From positions 310,001 to 374,000 of the forward strand of contig SHZK01000001.1 in NCBI GenBank assembly GCA_009692305.1: 64,000 nt of DNA. Direction: 5' to 3'. Source of the DNA: Gammaproteobacteria bacterium. GTDB taxonomy: Bacteria > Pseudomonadota > Gammaproteobacteria > Pseudomonadales > Pseudohongiellaceae. The notes under the pieces were generated by a model, which was given only the letters and a program-made list of their open reading frames with translations, had not been told where the DNA came from and did no database searches. Shown here one piece after another: positions 1 to 8,249 of this stretch. The first letter of the stretch is position 1, and each line of letters begins with the position of its first letter. Both the position numbers and the translations under genes were made by a program.

Positions 1-733
1 GCTTCGCAAGAATCGCCTGTTGCTTGGCAGTTTCTGCTGCCGTCAATTCCCGCGCGTAACCTCCGCTGCCTTCAGCCTTGATCGCAATATCCACAAATTT
101 CGCACCGAGCGATTCGACCTGTTCCTTGACGGCGGGTCGCACGTCGTAACCTTCAACTATAGCGCCAAGTCGTCGTGCCGTCGCAATCGCCTGCAAGCCG
201 GCGACGCCGGCGCCGATCACGAGCACGCGCGAGGGTCTGATGGTGCCCGCGGCAGTAGTGAGCATCGGGAAAAATTTTCCAAGTATGTTGGCACCCAGCA
301 AGACTGCCTTGTATCCGGCGATGGACGCTTGTGACGACAGGGCATCCATGGCCTGCGCACGTGAGATGCGCGGAATCAATTCCATGGAAAATGCACTGAC
401 CTGTTTCGCCTTCAATAAATTGAAACGCTCGAGATCAGCATGCGGATTGAGATAGCCGATTAGCACCGAACCCGGTTTGAGTTGCGCGATCTGTGCCTGC
501 GTAGGTGGATTCACCATGAGTGTGATGTCGGCCTTGCCGAGCAACTCAGCGCTGTCTTTGATGATTGCAACATTGCCGTAATCGGAGTCGGTATAACCTA
601 CGAGTTCACCAGCACCAGACTGAATATTGAATGCGAGAGAGTCTTTTGACAGACGCTTCACTACATCAGGGACCAATGCGACCCGCTGTTCGCCTGCACG
701 AACTTCCTTGGGCACGCAGATTTGAATTGCCAT
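1..733 (-). CDS. pntA: NAD(P) transhydrogenase subunit alpha, 5' part (cut by window edge)
   Basis: About 244 codons are visible, from ATG at 731-733, and the 3' end lies outside the window. The translation opens MAIQICVPKEVRAGEQRVAL, the typical N-terminus of the alpha subunit (alanine dehydrogenase/PNT N-terminal domain). It continues into the nucleotide-binding fold with the glycine motif VIGAGVAGLQA near residue 170. Proton-translocating transhydrogenase sits in the inner membrane and couples hydride transfer between NADH and NADP+ to proton flow; this subunit carries the NAD(H)-binding domain. The pntB partner would lie further left and cannot be seen. Identification is firm. Whether this is the long form or the split pntAA form cannot be judged from the fragment. 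Confidence 0.93.
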   Translation of the reverse strand, partial: MAIQICVPKEVRAGEQRVALVPDVVKRLSKDSLAFNIQSGAGELVGYTDSDYGNVAIIKDSAELLGKADITLMVNPPTQAQIAQLKPGSVLIGYLNPHADLERFNLLKAKQVSAFSMELIPRISRAQAMDALSSQASIAGYKAVLLGANILGKFFPMLTTAAGTIRPSRVLVIGAGVAGLQAIATARRLGAIVEGYDVRPAVKEQVESLGAKFVDIAIKAEGSGGYARELTAAETAKQQAILAK

Positions 734-900
734 AACAAACCTCAATTACGCCTGAATCATGAAGCGCGCAGTATATAACGCTGGCGACGAAGATGAAATT
801 AGTCCCGCTCTCGTCTTATCCTTGGCATGAGTATTTGCTAGAATTCCCTCCTCGCCAGTTCCCAGGATCGGGAATATTCGGCAAAAACCAGGAAATTGAC

Positions 901-2436
901 ATGACAAGCTCGCAATCCACGCGCCATATCCGACTGATGGATACGACTCTGCGTGACGGTGAACAAACCCAGGGGGTATCTTTTTCTGTTAATGAAAAGG
1001 TAAATATTGCCCGGGCTTTGTTGCAGTCACTAAAGGTTGATCGCATTGAAGTGGCCTCTGCTTGCGTCTCTGCGGGTGAAAAAGAGGCCGTCGCAAAGAT
1101 CACAGCCTGGGCTGTCAAGGAAGGATTGCTTGATAGAGTCGAGGTGCTGGGGTTCGTCGATTACAAGCGCAGTGTTGACTGGATCGTCAGCGCAGGCGGC
1201 AAAGTCATCAATCTTTTATCCAAAGGCAGTGAGAAACACTGCCGCGAGCAATTGGGCAAAGATTTGCCAACGCACGTCGCTGACATCGAACGCACTGTTG
1301 AATATGCGAAAGAGCAGGGGCTCAAGGTCAACATGTATCTCGAAGACTGGTCAAACGGATTTCGGGACAGCAAGGATTACGTGTTCGGGCTGATCAATGA
1401 CACGCGCCATCTTGGCATTGGTCATTATCTGCTACCAGATACGCTCGGCTTGTTGTCTCCATATGAAGTGCATGCAGCTCTCACGGAGATGCTGCAGACT
1501 TTTCCGGATCTGGAATTCGATTTTCATCCGCATAACGATTACGGTCTGGCTACTGCAAATGTTATGGCCGCCGTGCAGGCCGGCATCAACAACGTGCACT
1601 GCACGGTAAATTGTCTTGGTGAACGCGCTGGCAATGCATCTCTGGCTGAAGTCGCGGTGGTATTAAAAGACAAGCTTGGTATGCAGTTATCTATCGATGA
1701 GTCACGCATTGCGGTCGTGAGTCGCATGGTCGAAAATTTTTCTGGCAAGTGGATCGCGGCCAATACACCGATCGTCGGTGCCGATGTGTTTACGCAGACT
1801 GCCGGCATTCATGCTGATGGTGACATGAAAGGGGATTTGTATGTAAGCAAGTTGTCCCCTGAACGCTTTGCCCGCAAGCGTGTGTATGCCCTCGGCAAAA
1901 TGAGCGGCAAGGCGTCGCTCATAAATAATCTGGATGAATTGGGTATAAGTTTGTCTGAAGAAGATCAGGCCAAGGTGTTGCAGCGCATCGTCAAATTGGG
2001 CGATACGAAGCAAATCATCACCTCGGAGGATTTGCCGTTCATCATCGCCGATGTGATGGAAAGCAGGGAGTATTACCACATCGAGCTCTTGAACTGCTAC
2101 ATCAACAGCGGCCTCGATGTGGAGAGTACTGCGAGCGTGCGTGTGTCGATCAACGGGGTCGAGCACCAGGGTTCCGGTTCCGGTAATGGCGGCTTCGCGG
2201 CCTTCATCGACGCCATGGAAAAAATTCTGCAAACGCAGGATTTCGTGATGCCCCCATTGCTGGATTACGAAGTTCACATTCCGCGCGGCGGCAAGAGCAA
2301 TGCACTGACAGAATGTATCATCACCTGGCAGGGTACGGGCAAAGATCTGAAGACGCGCGGCGTCGATTCGAATCAGGTATTAGCTGCAGTTAAAGCAACT
2401 CTGCGCATGATCAATATCAAGTTACATGCTGAGTAA
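901..2436 (+). CDS. cimA: (R)-citramalate synthase, Leptospira-type (2-isopropylmalate synthase family)
   Basis: 511 aa. It is a DRE-TIM metallolyase (residues 1-330) followed by a LeuA-type regulatory domain. Visible motifs are DTTLRDGEQTQGVSFS near the N-terminus, the metal-binding HPHNDYGLATAN and GERAGNASLAE. The phrases EDWSNGFRDS, FTQTAGIHADGD and TSEDLPFIIADV closely resemble what I recall of Leptospira citramalate synthase, which condenses acetyl-CoA with pyruvate as the first step of threonine-independent isoleucine synthesis. A second, distinct LeuA lies at 9953, which supports a non-leucine role here. I chose ATG 901 (AGGAA just upstream); an in-frame extension to 793 adds 36 residues with no family resemblance. 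Bacteroidetes-type 2-isopropylmalate synthases are also close, so substrate specificity is inferred. Confidence 0.75.
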   Translation: MTSSQSTRHIRLMDTTLRDGEQTQGVSFSVNEKVNIARALLQSLKVDRIEVASACVSAGEKEAVAKITAWAVKEGLLDRVEVLGFVDYKRSVDWIVSAGGKVINLLSKGSEKHCREQLGKDLPTHVADIERTVEYAKEQGLKVNMYLEDWSNGFRDSKDYVFGLINDTRHLGIGHYLLPDTLGLLSPYEVHAALTEMLQTFPDLEFDFHPHNDYGLATANVMAAVQAGINNVHCTVNCLGERAGNASLAEVAVVLKDKLGMQLSIDESRIAVVSRMVENFSGKWIAANTPIVGADVFTQTAGIHADGDMKGDLYVSKLSPERFARKRVYALGKMSGKASLINNLDELGISLSEEDQAKVLQRIVKLGDTKQIITSEDLPFIIADVMESREYYHIELLNCYINSGLDVESTASVRVSINGVEHQGSGSGNGGFAAFIDAMEKILQTQDFVMPPLLDYEVHIPRGGKSNALTECIITWQGTGKDLKTRGVDSNQVLAAVKATLRMINIKLHAE

Positions 2437-2525
2437 AAGTCAATATTGGAAGTATTTATCGAATTTTGATTTTGAATCGGTAATTTAGGCGAAAGATATT
2501 GTGACTTCGAGCGGTGCCGGAACTC

Positions 2526-2647
2526 GGTGTGTGTTTCTGCTGCAGACCACGCCGCTCCGCGGTGCCCTCCATCCCGAAAAAGCCCTGTAAAGCGGTCTTT
2601 TTCGCTCCTTCGGCGCTGGTCTTTGATCGCAGCCAAACACACACACC
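2526..2647. repeat. Left copy of an inverted-repeat element with its own terminal inverted repeats
   Basis: The core at 2539-2633 (95 bp) recurs in inverted orientation, imperfectly, at 2783-2877. This copy is also bounded by GGTGTGTGTTT (from 2526) and AAACACACACACC (to 2647), which are inverted relative to each other, so it could fold or resemble a miniature mobile element. It is GC-rich compared with its flanks and carries no convincing ORF. It lies between the convergent 3' ends of cimA and leuB. Confidence 0.75.
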
Positions 2648-2664
2648 ATTCCGACACCTTTGAT

Positions 2665-2749
2665 ATTGCAATTCGTATAGAGATGCAGCTTCGATGAAGT
2701 AGTTGAAGTTTGGGTGCGTCTCGAAATTGGTTTAGTTGAATTGCGCAAT
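2665..2749. repeat. Inner inverted repeat within the spacer of the 95-bp arms
   Basis: ATTGCAATTC (2665-2674) faces GAATTGCGCAAT (2738-2749). Between them lies ATGCAGCTTCGATGAAGT, which closely resembles the sequence at about 6041-6057 upstream of mdh (ATGCAGCTTCAACGAAGT). This may be a small repeat family or a local hairpin. The function is unknown. Confidence 0.45.
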
Positions 2750-2782
2750 AGTCGTAGGCAGCAGGCGAGATAGATTGGTGGC

Positions 2783-2877
2783 GCTGCGATCAAAGACCAG
2801 CGCCGGGCGCAGAAAAATGACCGTAGTGCAGGGCATTTTTCGGAGAGAGGGCACCGCGGAGCGGCGCGGTCTGCAGC
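2783..2877. repeat. Right copy of the 95-bp inverted repeat
   Basis: The reverse complement of this stretch aligns end to end with 2539-2633: the outer part (CTGCAGACC, GCCGCTCCGCGGTGCCCTC) and the inner part (GGCGCTGGTCTTTGATCGCAG) are nearly identical, and the middle diverges. The arms are 149 bp apart. It is not a coding sequence, and no transposase is nearby. Confidence 0.75.
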
Positions 2878-2965
2878 GTGACCAAACTAACTTGCCTGAT
2901 GCCGATCGAAGGAAGCATTACTTAGAGAGCGAACCCATTGGGGCTACTAATTAATACCTATAGCA

Positions 2966-4063
2966 TCAGAGCTTTTTCAACTCACTCACAACAAGATCCC
3001 CGAATGCACCTGTGCCAATCATTTTTACGCTGCTGCCAGGCTTTGACAGGTCCGCAGTGGAGTAGCCTTGGGCAAAAACACTCTGCATGGCGTGCCATAC
3101 ATTCTTGCTCTCCTGCTCCATGCCAAAACTCATTTCCAGCATCATCGCCACAGAGCCAATCATGGAATAGGGGTTGGCTATGTTTTTGCCAGCAATGTCA
3201 GGAGCTGAGCCGTGCGATGGTTCATAATAGGCTTTATCTGGCCCAACACACGCAGAAGGCATGAGGCCGAGAGAGCCGAGAATGCCACCGCCCTGGTCGC
3301 TGAGGATGTCACCAAACATATTTTCCATGACCATAACATCAAACTGGCCTGGATTCAGGCAGAGATAAGTGGCAGCAGCATCAACCAGAATGTGTTTTAC
3401 CTCGACGTCAGGATATCCGGCGCCGACTTCATTCATGACTTCATTCCACAGTACGCTGGACTTGAGCACATTACTCTTGTGAATATTGTGAAGGACTTTC
3501 TTGCGCTTGCTTGCAGTTTTGAAAGCGACACTGGCAATTCGCGCGATCTGGTCTTCATCATATTCCAGAGTTTCTTTTACGTAGCGTCTGCCTTCGGCAT
3601 TGGTGCCGCCTTCTTTGTGCCCGAAGTAGAGGCCGCCCACGAGTTCGCGAATGATGATGAAGTCGATACCCTCACCAATGATTTCCGGCTTCAATGGAGA
3701 AAAATGAGCCAGCGCCTTGGGTAAGTATACGGGCCTGAAATTCGCGAATGTATTGTAGCGCCGACGCAGTGGCAGCAGCGCTCCGCGTTCCGGTTGCATG
3801 TCCACAGGGATTTTTTTCGATTCTTCGAAGCTCAGTCCAATTGGACCTTTCAGAATTGCATCAGCGGAGTCGCATAGCTGCTTGGTAGCTTCTGGAAATG
3901 AGTGGCCGTGTTCGAAGTAGGCGCTGGCGCCGAATGCGCCATGGACTAAATCGAATTGTATTTTATTGCGGACTGCAACGAGTTCCAGAATTTTGACAGC
4001 TTCGGCCATGATTTCCGGGCCAATGCCATCGCCTTCGAGAATAGCTATCTTGTGTTTAGTCAT
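2966..4063 (-). CDS. leuB: 3-isopropylmalate dehydrogenase
   Basis: 365 aa, normal length. It oxidatively decarboxylates 3-isopropylmalate with NAD+ in leucine synthesis, and can process methylmalate in the citramalate route to isoleucine. The N-terminal GDGIGPE motif, PERGALLPLR, RELVGGLYFG, the metal-site segment MENMFGDILSDQGG and the GSAPDIAGKNIANP segment are all present. The gene is convergent with the citramalate synthase gene across the inverted-repeat element, so the two are not one transcript. leuC and leuD are not in this window. ATG 4063 gives the expected N-terminus MTKHKIAILEGDGIG. Confidence 0.93.
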   Translation of the reverse strand: MTKHKIAILEGDGIGPEIMAEAVKILELVAVRNKIQFDLVHGAFGASAYFEHGHSFPEATKQLCDSADAILKGPIGLSFEESKKIPVDMQPERGALLPLRRRYNTFANFRPVYLPKALAHFSPLKPEIIGEGIDFIIIRELVGGLYFGHKEGGTNAEGRRYVKETLEYDEDQIARIASVAFKTASKRKKVLHNIHKSNVLKSSVLWNEVMNEVGAGYPDVEVKHILVDAAATYLCLNPGQFDVMVMENMFGDILSDQGGGILGSLGLMPSACVGPDKAYYEPSHGSAPDIAGKNIANPYSMIGSVAMMLEMSFGMEQESKNVWHAMQSVFAQGYSTADLSKPGSSVKMIGTGAFGDLVVSELKKL

Positions 4064-4262
4064 GGAATCACCTTGCTGAGCACCGTGATCCCGCCTGCAG
4101 TGTGCAGCGTGAACATTACCAAGTGCAGAATTGATATATGCGAGCGAATTGAGGCGCGTAATTTAGCACGCACAGCTTTTCAGGAACAAGTTTCGGAGCA
4201 GAGAAGGTGTGCGGGATGCAAAAATTCAGTAATGAGTGCGGTTGCCGCGCTTGCAGTAGACG

Positions 4263-4433
4263 CTAGCCAATGGCTTGCAATACGATTGAAATCTGTCGAA
4301 TAAAGATCAAAGTCAGGATGATGACGATGGTCTATACCAAGCCATCACTAATTTTCAGGCCGAAAAAAGTTTTGCTCTTTTTGCCGTCATTTTGGTTGTT
4401 TTCGTTCTGGTTTTTATCTTCATCAAAACTCAT
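4263..4433 (-). other. Possible small single-TM membrane protein ORF interrupted by an in-frame TAG
   Basis: Minus-strand ATG at 4431-4433 is preceded by AAGGGA at a suitable distance. It opens a very polar 33-codon stretch (MSFDEDKNQNENNQNDGKKS...) ending in TAG (4332-4334). The same frame then continues 22 codons with a strongly hydrophobic run (TIVIILTLIFI) to a second TAG at 4263-4265. A polar head followed by one membrane helix is the layout of many small membrane proteins. The first TAG may therefore be a nonsense mutation or sequence error, or the product may just be a 33-aa peptide. I recognise no family. The rest of the gap between leuB and the tRNA (4064-4581) shows nothing else I can support. 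Confidence 0.3.
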
Positions 4434-4581
4434 GGAAATAATCCCTTGCGCCTAGTTGAAAACTTGCAATCAAGCTATCCGGCTGCCTTCAAAACGCGTA
4501 TCGGCAAATTACTTTTATACTTCAATTAACTTTCAAATTCGGAATACCCATTTCTCACAGGCTTAAGTATTCCTGAGAGTT

Positions 4582-4668
4582 TGGTACCAGTGGGCGGACT
4601 TGAACCGCCACTCTCTCGCGAGAACCGGATTTTGAGTCCGGCGTGTCTACCAATTCCACCACACTGGC
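4582..4668 (-). tRNA. tRNA-Leu (anticodon CAA)
   Basis: On the minus strand the 87-nt sequence starts GCCAGTG at 4668 and ends CACTGGT-A-CCA at 4582. The anticodon stem-loop reads CCGGA-CTCAAAA-TCCGG, giving anticodon CAA (decodes UUG). It has a long variable arm typical of a class II tRNA-Leu, a T arm containing GTTCAAGTC, and an encoded CCA end. Confidence 0.95.
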
Positions 4669-4727
4669 ATTAGATTTCTGCTTCAGCAGCCCACAATACT
4701 GGCCTCTGCTGGCGCAGAACGCCGCAT

Positions 4728-4755
4728 ACTATAACAGTTGGGGACAATGGCGCAA
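4728..4755 (-). promoter_or_regulatory. Candidate sigma70 promoter for tRNA-Leu
   Basis: On the minus strand TTGCGC (4750-4755) and TATAGT (4728-4733) are separated by 16 bp. A GC-rich stretch follows the -10 box, as in stringently controlled stable-RNA promoters. The mature tRNA begins 60 nt downstream. Confidence 0.4.
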
Positions 4756-4877
4756 TCGCGCGATGCCGAAAATGAGGGCGAATCCTCTGGAAATAGTCCC
4801 CGCATTCTTTTGCTGTAACATCGTTTGAAAATTCTATAGGCTTGGCTTTTTTCGCGACATAACCAATCAGGCAATCT

Positions 4878-5930
4878 ATGCAGCTGCAGGATTTCAGCTT
4901 TAATTTACCCGATCAGTTGATTGCCTTGTATCCAACTGCCGAGCGCAGTCAGAGCCGGTTGCTCTGTCTTGATGCTGCCTCAGGCACGATTCATCATCAA
5001 CGCTTTCACGATCTGCTGGATTTTTTGCAGCCGCTTGATCTGCTCGTGTTCAATGATACGAAGGTAATTCCTGCCAGATTATTTGGCCATAAAGAGAGTG
5101 GAGGGGCGGTTGAGGTGCTAATTGAACGCGTCGGTGAAAATAATCGTGTCGTGTGTCAGTTGCGTGCCAACAAGCCACCAAAATTTGAAAGTACGATCCA
5201 GTTTCAACCGAAGCATACAACAGACACGCAAGTTGCAATCACCGCGCGCGTTCTTGGTCGCGACAACGAGTTTTATGTGGTGCAATTTCCTGAAACTCTC
5301 GATCTGCAAGCAGCACTCAAGGATTTTGGTCACATACCATTGCCTCCCTACATCAAACGTGATGACCGCAATGAAGACGAGGCGCGCTATCAAACGGTAT
5401 ATGCCAAAAATCCGGGAGCTGTGGCCGCTCCTACCGCCGGATTGCATTTTGACGATGCCTTGTTGAGCGCCATCAGGCTCAAGGGTATTGAGACCGCCTA
5501 TCTTACTCTGCATGTGGGCGCGGGTACGTTTCAACCTGTCCGGGTCGAAGACATCCTGCAACACAAGATGCATTCCGAGCGAATTGAAATCAGTGCACAA
5601 GTGTGTGAGCAAGTGCGCGCCTGCAAGCAGCGTGGTGGCAGAATTATCGCAGTGGGCACCACCTCAGTACGAAGTCTGGAGAGCGCCGCAATTGCTGGCG
5701 AGCTACAACCTTATTCTGGAGAGACAGCCATCTTCATTTATCCCGGGTATGACTTCCAGATAGTCGATGCGATGATTACCAACTTCCACTTGCCGGAGTC
5801 GACATTGCTGATGTTGGTAAGCGCATTCGTGGGAAAAGAAATGCTACTTGGCGCTTATCAGACAGCGATTGAAAACCGTTATCGATTTTATAGTTACGGT
5901 GATGCAATGCTGCTCTACAAGGCGCAGTAG
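4878..5930 (+). CDS. queA: S-adenosylmethionine:tRNA ribosyltransferase-isomerase
   Basis: 350 aa, close to the usual length. It transfers and isomerises the ribosyl moiety of SAM onto 7-aminomethyl-7-deazaguanine in tRNA to make epoxyqueuosine. Family signatures include the N-terminal FNLPDQLIALYP, FNDTKVIPARLFG, GAVAAPTAGLHF, HVGAGTFQPVR, VGTTSVRSLES and the C-terminal NFHLPESTLLMLVSAF. The gene stands alone here: tgt, yajC and secDF, its common partners, do not follow. It ends in TAG, one of several intact genes here that do. Confidence 0.96.
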   Translation: MQLQDFSFNLPDQLIALYPTAERSQSRLLCLDAASGTIHHQRFHDLLDFLQPLDLLVFNDTKVIPARLFGHKESGGAVEVLIERVGENNRVVCQLRANKPPKFESTIQFQPKHTTDTQVAITARVLGRDNEFYVVQFPETLDLQAALKDFGHIPLPPYIKRDDRNEDEARYQTVYAKNPGAVAAPTAGLHFDDALLSAIRLKGIETAYLTLHVGAGTFQPVRVEDILQHKMHSERIEISAQVCEQVRACKQRGGRIIAVGTTSVRSLESAAIAGELQPYSGETAIFIYPGYDFQIVDAMITNFHLPESTLLMLVSAFVGKEMLLGAYQTAIENRYRFYSYGDAMLLYKAQ

Positions 5931-6028
5931 TGTATGGTTTTGTTGTCCATAGCAGGTAAATGTTGTAGGAGCCCATGAACACAAACTACCTCTCATATCA
6001 TGCCTGATTCTGATACACTACGCGGCCC

Positions 6029-6079
6029 GAATTGAGCTGAATGCAGCTTCAACGAAGTCGTGTAAAACCGCCTCAATTC
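6029..6079. repeat. Inverted repeat upstream of mdh
   Basis: GAATTGAG (6029-6036) and CTCAATTC (6072-6079) are perfect inverted arms around a core containing ATGCAGCTTCAACGAAGT. The core resembles that at about 2683-2700. It could be a transcript hairpin in the mdh leader or a small dispersed repeat. Confidence 0.4.
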
Positions 6080-6118
6080 CGAACAATCATCTAACACCTT
6101 GAAGGATTGGTAGAAATT

Positions 6119-7096
6119 ATGAAAGGACCTGTGCGAGTTGCTGTGACTGGAGCAGCGGGACAAATCAGCTATTCACTGTTATTCCGAATCGCCTCTGGCG
6201 AGATGTTGGGGAAAGATCAGCCGGTCATTCTGCAGTTGCTGGAAATTGCCCCTGCTTTGGAAGCCCTCAAGGGTGCCGTTATGGAAATCGAGGACTGCGC
6301 CTTACCCCTGGTAGCCGGAATCGTGCCAACTGACGACCCGAATGTGGCATTCAAGGATGCGGATTACTGCCTGCTGGTCGGCGCCCGGCCCCGCGGTCCT
6401 GGTATGGAGCGCAAGGACTTGCTCGCAGCAAACGCCCAAATTTTCTCGGTTCAGGGTGCCGCGATAAACAAGCATGCCAGCCGTCATGTGAAGGTGCTGG
6501 TGGTTGGCAACCCGGCCAACACCAATGCGCTGATTGCCTATCGTAATGCGCCCGACCTGAAGCCTGGCCAATTCACTGCCATGACCAGACTGGATCATAA
6601 CCGGGCCAAGGCCCAACTCGCGGCCAAGACCAACACTCATAGCAAGGATGTCGATGGGGTGATTATCTGGGGCAACCATTCGGCAACCCAGTATCCCGAT
6701 GTGCATCATTGCAAAATCGCAGGCAAGGCGGCGACCGGGTTGGTGCCACATGAGTGGGTGGCGAAAGAATTTATCCCGACAGTGCAACAACGTGGCGCTG
6801 CAATTATCAAGGCGCGCGGACTTTCAAGTGCGGCGTCTGCAGCCAATGCTGCAATCGAGCATATGCGCGACTGGGCACTGGGCACTGACGGCAAGACTGT
6901 GAGCATGGGCATACACAGTGATGGCAGCTACGGAATCGAGAAAGGGCTGATCTACTCCTTTCCCGTTACCTGTGCGCAGGGTCAATACAAAATCGTGCAG
7001 GGCTTGGAAATCAATGAATTCAGTCAGGGCCTGATGCAGGCAACTGAAAAAGAACTAAAAGAAGAACGAGACGCGGTCGCTGACCTGCTGCCTTGA
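6119..7096 (+). CDS. mdh: NAD-dependent malate dehydrogenase
   Basis: 325 aa from ATG 6119. It interconverts malate and oxaloacetate in the TCA cycle. The N-terminal Rossmann motif [34 protein letters not shown], the substrate-binding [10 protein letters not shown] and the catalytic-histidine segment [12 protein letters not shown] match the cytosolic-type malate dehydrogenase common in proteobacteria. An in-frame TTG at 6107 would add four residues but abuts AAGGA (6102-6106); that same AAGGA is well placed for ATG 6119, so I use 6119. Confidence 0.95.
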   Translation: MKGPVRVAVTGAAGQISYSLLFRIASGEMLGKDQPVILQLLEIAPALEALKGAVMEIEDCALPLVAGIVPTDDPNVAFKDADYCLLVGARPRGPGMERKDLLAANAQIFSVQGAAINKHASRHVKVLVVGNPANTNALIAYRNAPDLKPGQFTAMTRLDHNRAKAQLAAKTNTHSKDVDGVIIWGNHSATQYPDVHHCKIAGKAATGLVPHEWVAKEFIPTVQQRGAAIIKARGLSSAASAANAAIEHMRDWALGTDGKTVSMGIHSDGSYGIEKGLIYSFPVTCAQGQYKIVQGLEINEFSQGLMQATEKELKEERDAVADLLP

Positions 7097-7157
7097 TCAG
7101 TTTAGTCAGTGTAATTGAATCGCGGCGGCAGTGTACGCCGCTGCGTAGACTTGCACG

Positions 7158-8249
7158 ATGAACATTTCCTCATTCGATTTCCTGCGCACCAAACAGTTCT
7201 GGATTTTCCAGTTGCTCGGGTGGGGGTTCTGGACTTTCATGCTGGTGCTGAGGGACCTGTTCTTTGTGCCGTCAGAGTACATTTCCCCACGCGCACTGAT
7301 ATTTGCTACCAGTGCGATTGCTGGCATTCTGGTGACATCGGGTCTGCGTATCGCTTTTCACATGGTGTGGGAGCGTGGCTTTATCATCCGCTTTCTGGTG
7401 GGCTGGTTTGGGTCTTTTACTGCGGCACTTGTCTGGCAACCATTTCAAAATTTTATCGCGTTGATTCCATTCGGTGAAGTCACCGATTTCAGCGCCACGA
7501 GCACTGGAGATTTGTTCGACGGTCTGTTGCGCAATTCATTTCCCTTGATGCTTATCTGGAGTGGCCTCTACTTCATTATCAAGTATTACCAGTTATTCCA
7601 GGCAGAGAAGGAAAAGAATTTGCGTTCGGAAGCGCTGGCACACGAGGCCCAGTTATTGATGTTGCGTTACCAGCTGAATCCACATTTCCTGTTTAACACG
7701 CTGAACGCTATTTCCACGCTGGTGCTGGCGCAGGCTACCGTGCAAGCGAATGAGATGCTGACGAAACTCAGTAAATTCCTGCGCTACTCACTCGATCACT
7801 CGCCTCTGGACCTGGTTACATTGGCGCACGAGCTGGATTCGGCGCGACTCTATCTGGATATCGAAAAGGTGCGATTTGTAGAGCGCTTGAAGCTGGAATT
7901 TGCAGTATCCCCCGAAGCCGAGATGGCGCTGGTGCCAACGATGATCCTGCAGCCAATTATTGAAAACTCCATCAAGCACGCCATTTCCAAGTCGGAAACC
8001 GGTGGCACCATTCGCATCGCAGCACAGCGCCTGCAGGACCGATTACGGCTTGAAGTGGTCGATGATGGTCCGGGCCTGTCGGATCAGACAGTGAAAAGGG
8101 ATGTGTTAACTATGTCCAAGGGAGTAGGAGTGAGTAATATAGAGAATAGATTGAAGGAAACATACGGCTCCAACCATAAACTGCAGTTTTCGAACGTGGA
8201 GACTGGCGGATTAAGAGTAACGGTAGAAATTCCATATGACACAAAATAA
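7158..8249 (+). CDS. LytS/AlgZ-type membrane sensor histidine kinase
   Basis: 363 aa. The N-terminal half carries several hydrophobic segments (around residues 15-35, 47-65, 75-95 and 125-145). The cytoplasmic part has the His_kinase phosphoacceptor motif NPHFLFN (residues 174-180) and a HATPase domain with QPIIENSIKHA and VVDDGPGLS. Such kinases autophosphorylate the histidine and pass the phosphate to a LytTR regulator. The stop overlaps the start of the downstream response regulator by 14 nt, so the pair is almost certainly co-translated. The closest known organisation is AlgZ-AlgR or YpdA/BtsS-type systems; the signal is unknown. Confidence 0.9.
   Translation: MNISSFDFLRTKQFWIFQLLGWGFWTFMLVLRDLFFVPSEYISPRALIFATSAIAGILVTSGLRIAFHMVWERGFIIRFLVGWFGSFTAALVWQPFQNFIALIPFGEVTDFSATSTGDLFDGLLRNSFPLMLIWSGLYFIIKYYQLFQAEKEKNLRSEALAHEAQLLMLRYQLNPHFLFNTLNAISTLVLAQATVQANEMLTKLSKFLRYSLDHSPLDLVTLAHELDSARLYLDIEKVRFVERLKLEFAVSPEAEMALVPTMILQPIIENSIKHAISKSETGGTIRIAAQRLQDRLRLEVVDDGPGLSDQTVKRDVLTMSKGVGVSNIENRLKETYGSNHKLQFSNVETGGLRVTVEIPYDTK

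Noticed and set aside
793..900. N-terminal extension of the citramalate synthase to ATG 793
   Set aside because: The added residues have no family resemblance, and ATG 901 has a better ribosome-binding site.
2373..2793. Several overlapping minus-strand ORFs over the inverted-repeat element
   Set aside because: They arise from the repeat sequence, have no coding character, and overlap each other in different frames.
4270..4455. 61-codon plus-strand ORF upstream of the tRNA
   Set aside because: It is the shadow of the minus-strand small ORF; composition is poor and no ribosome-binding site is present.
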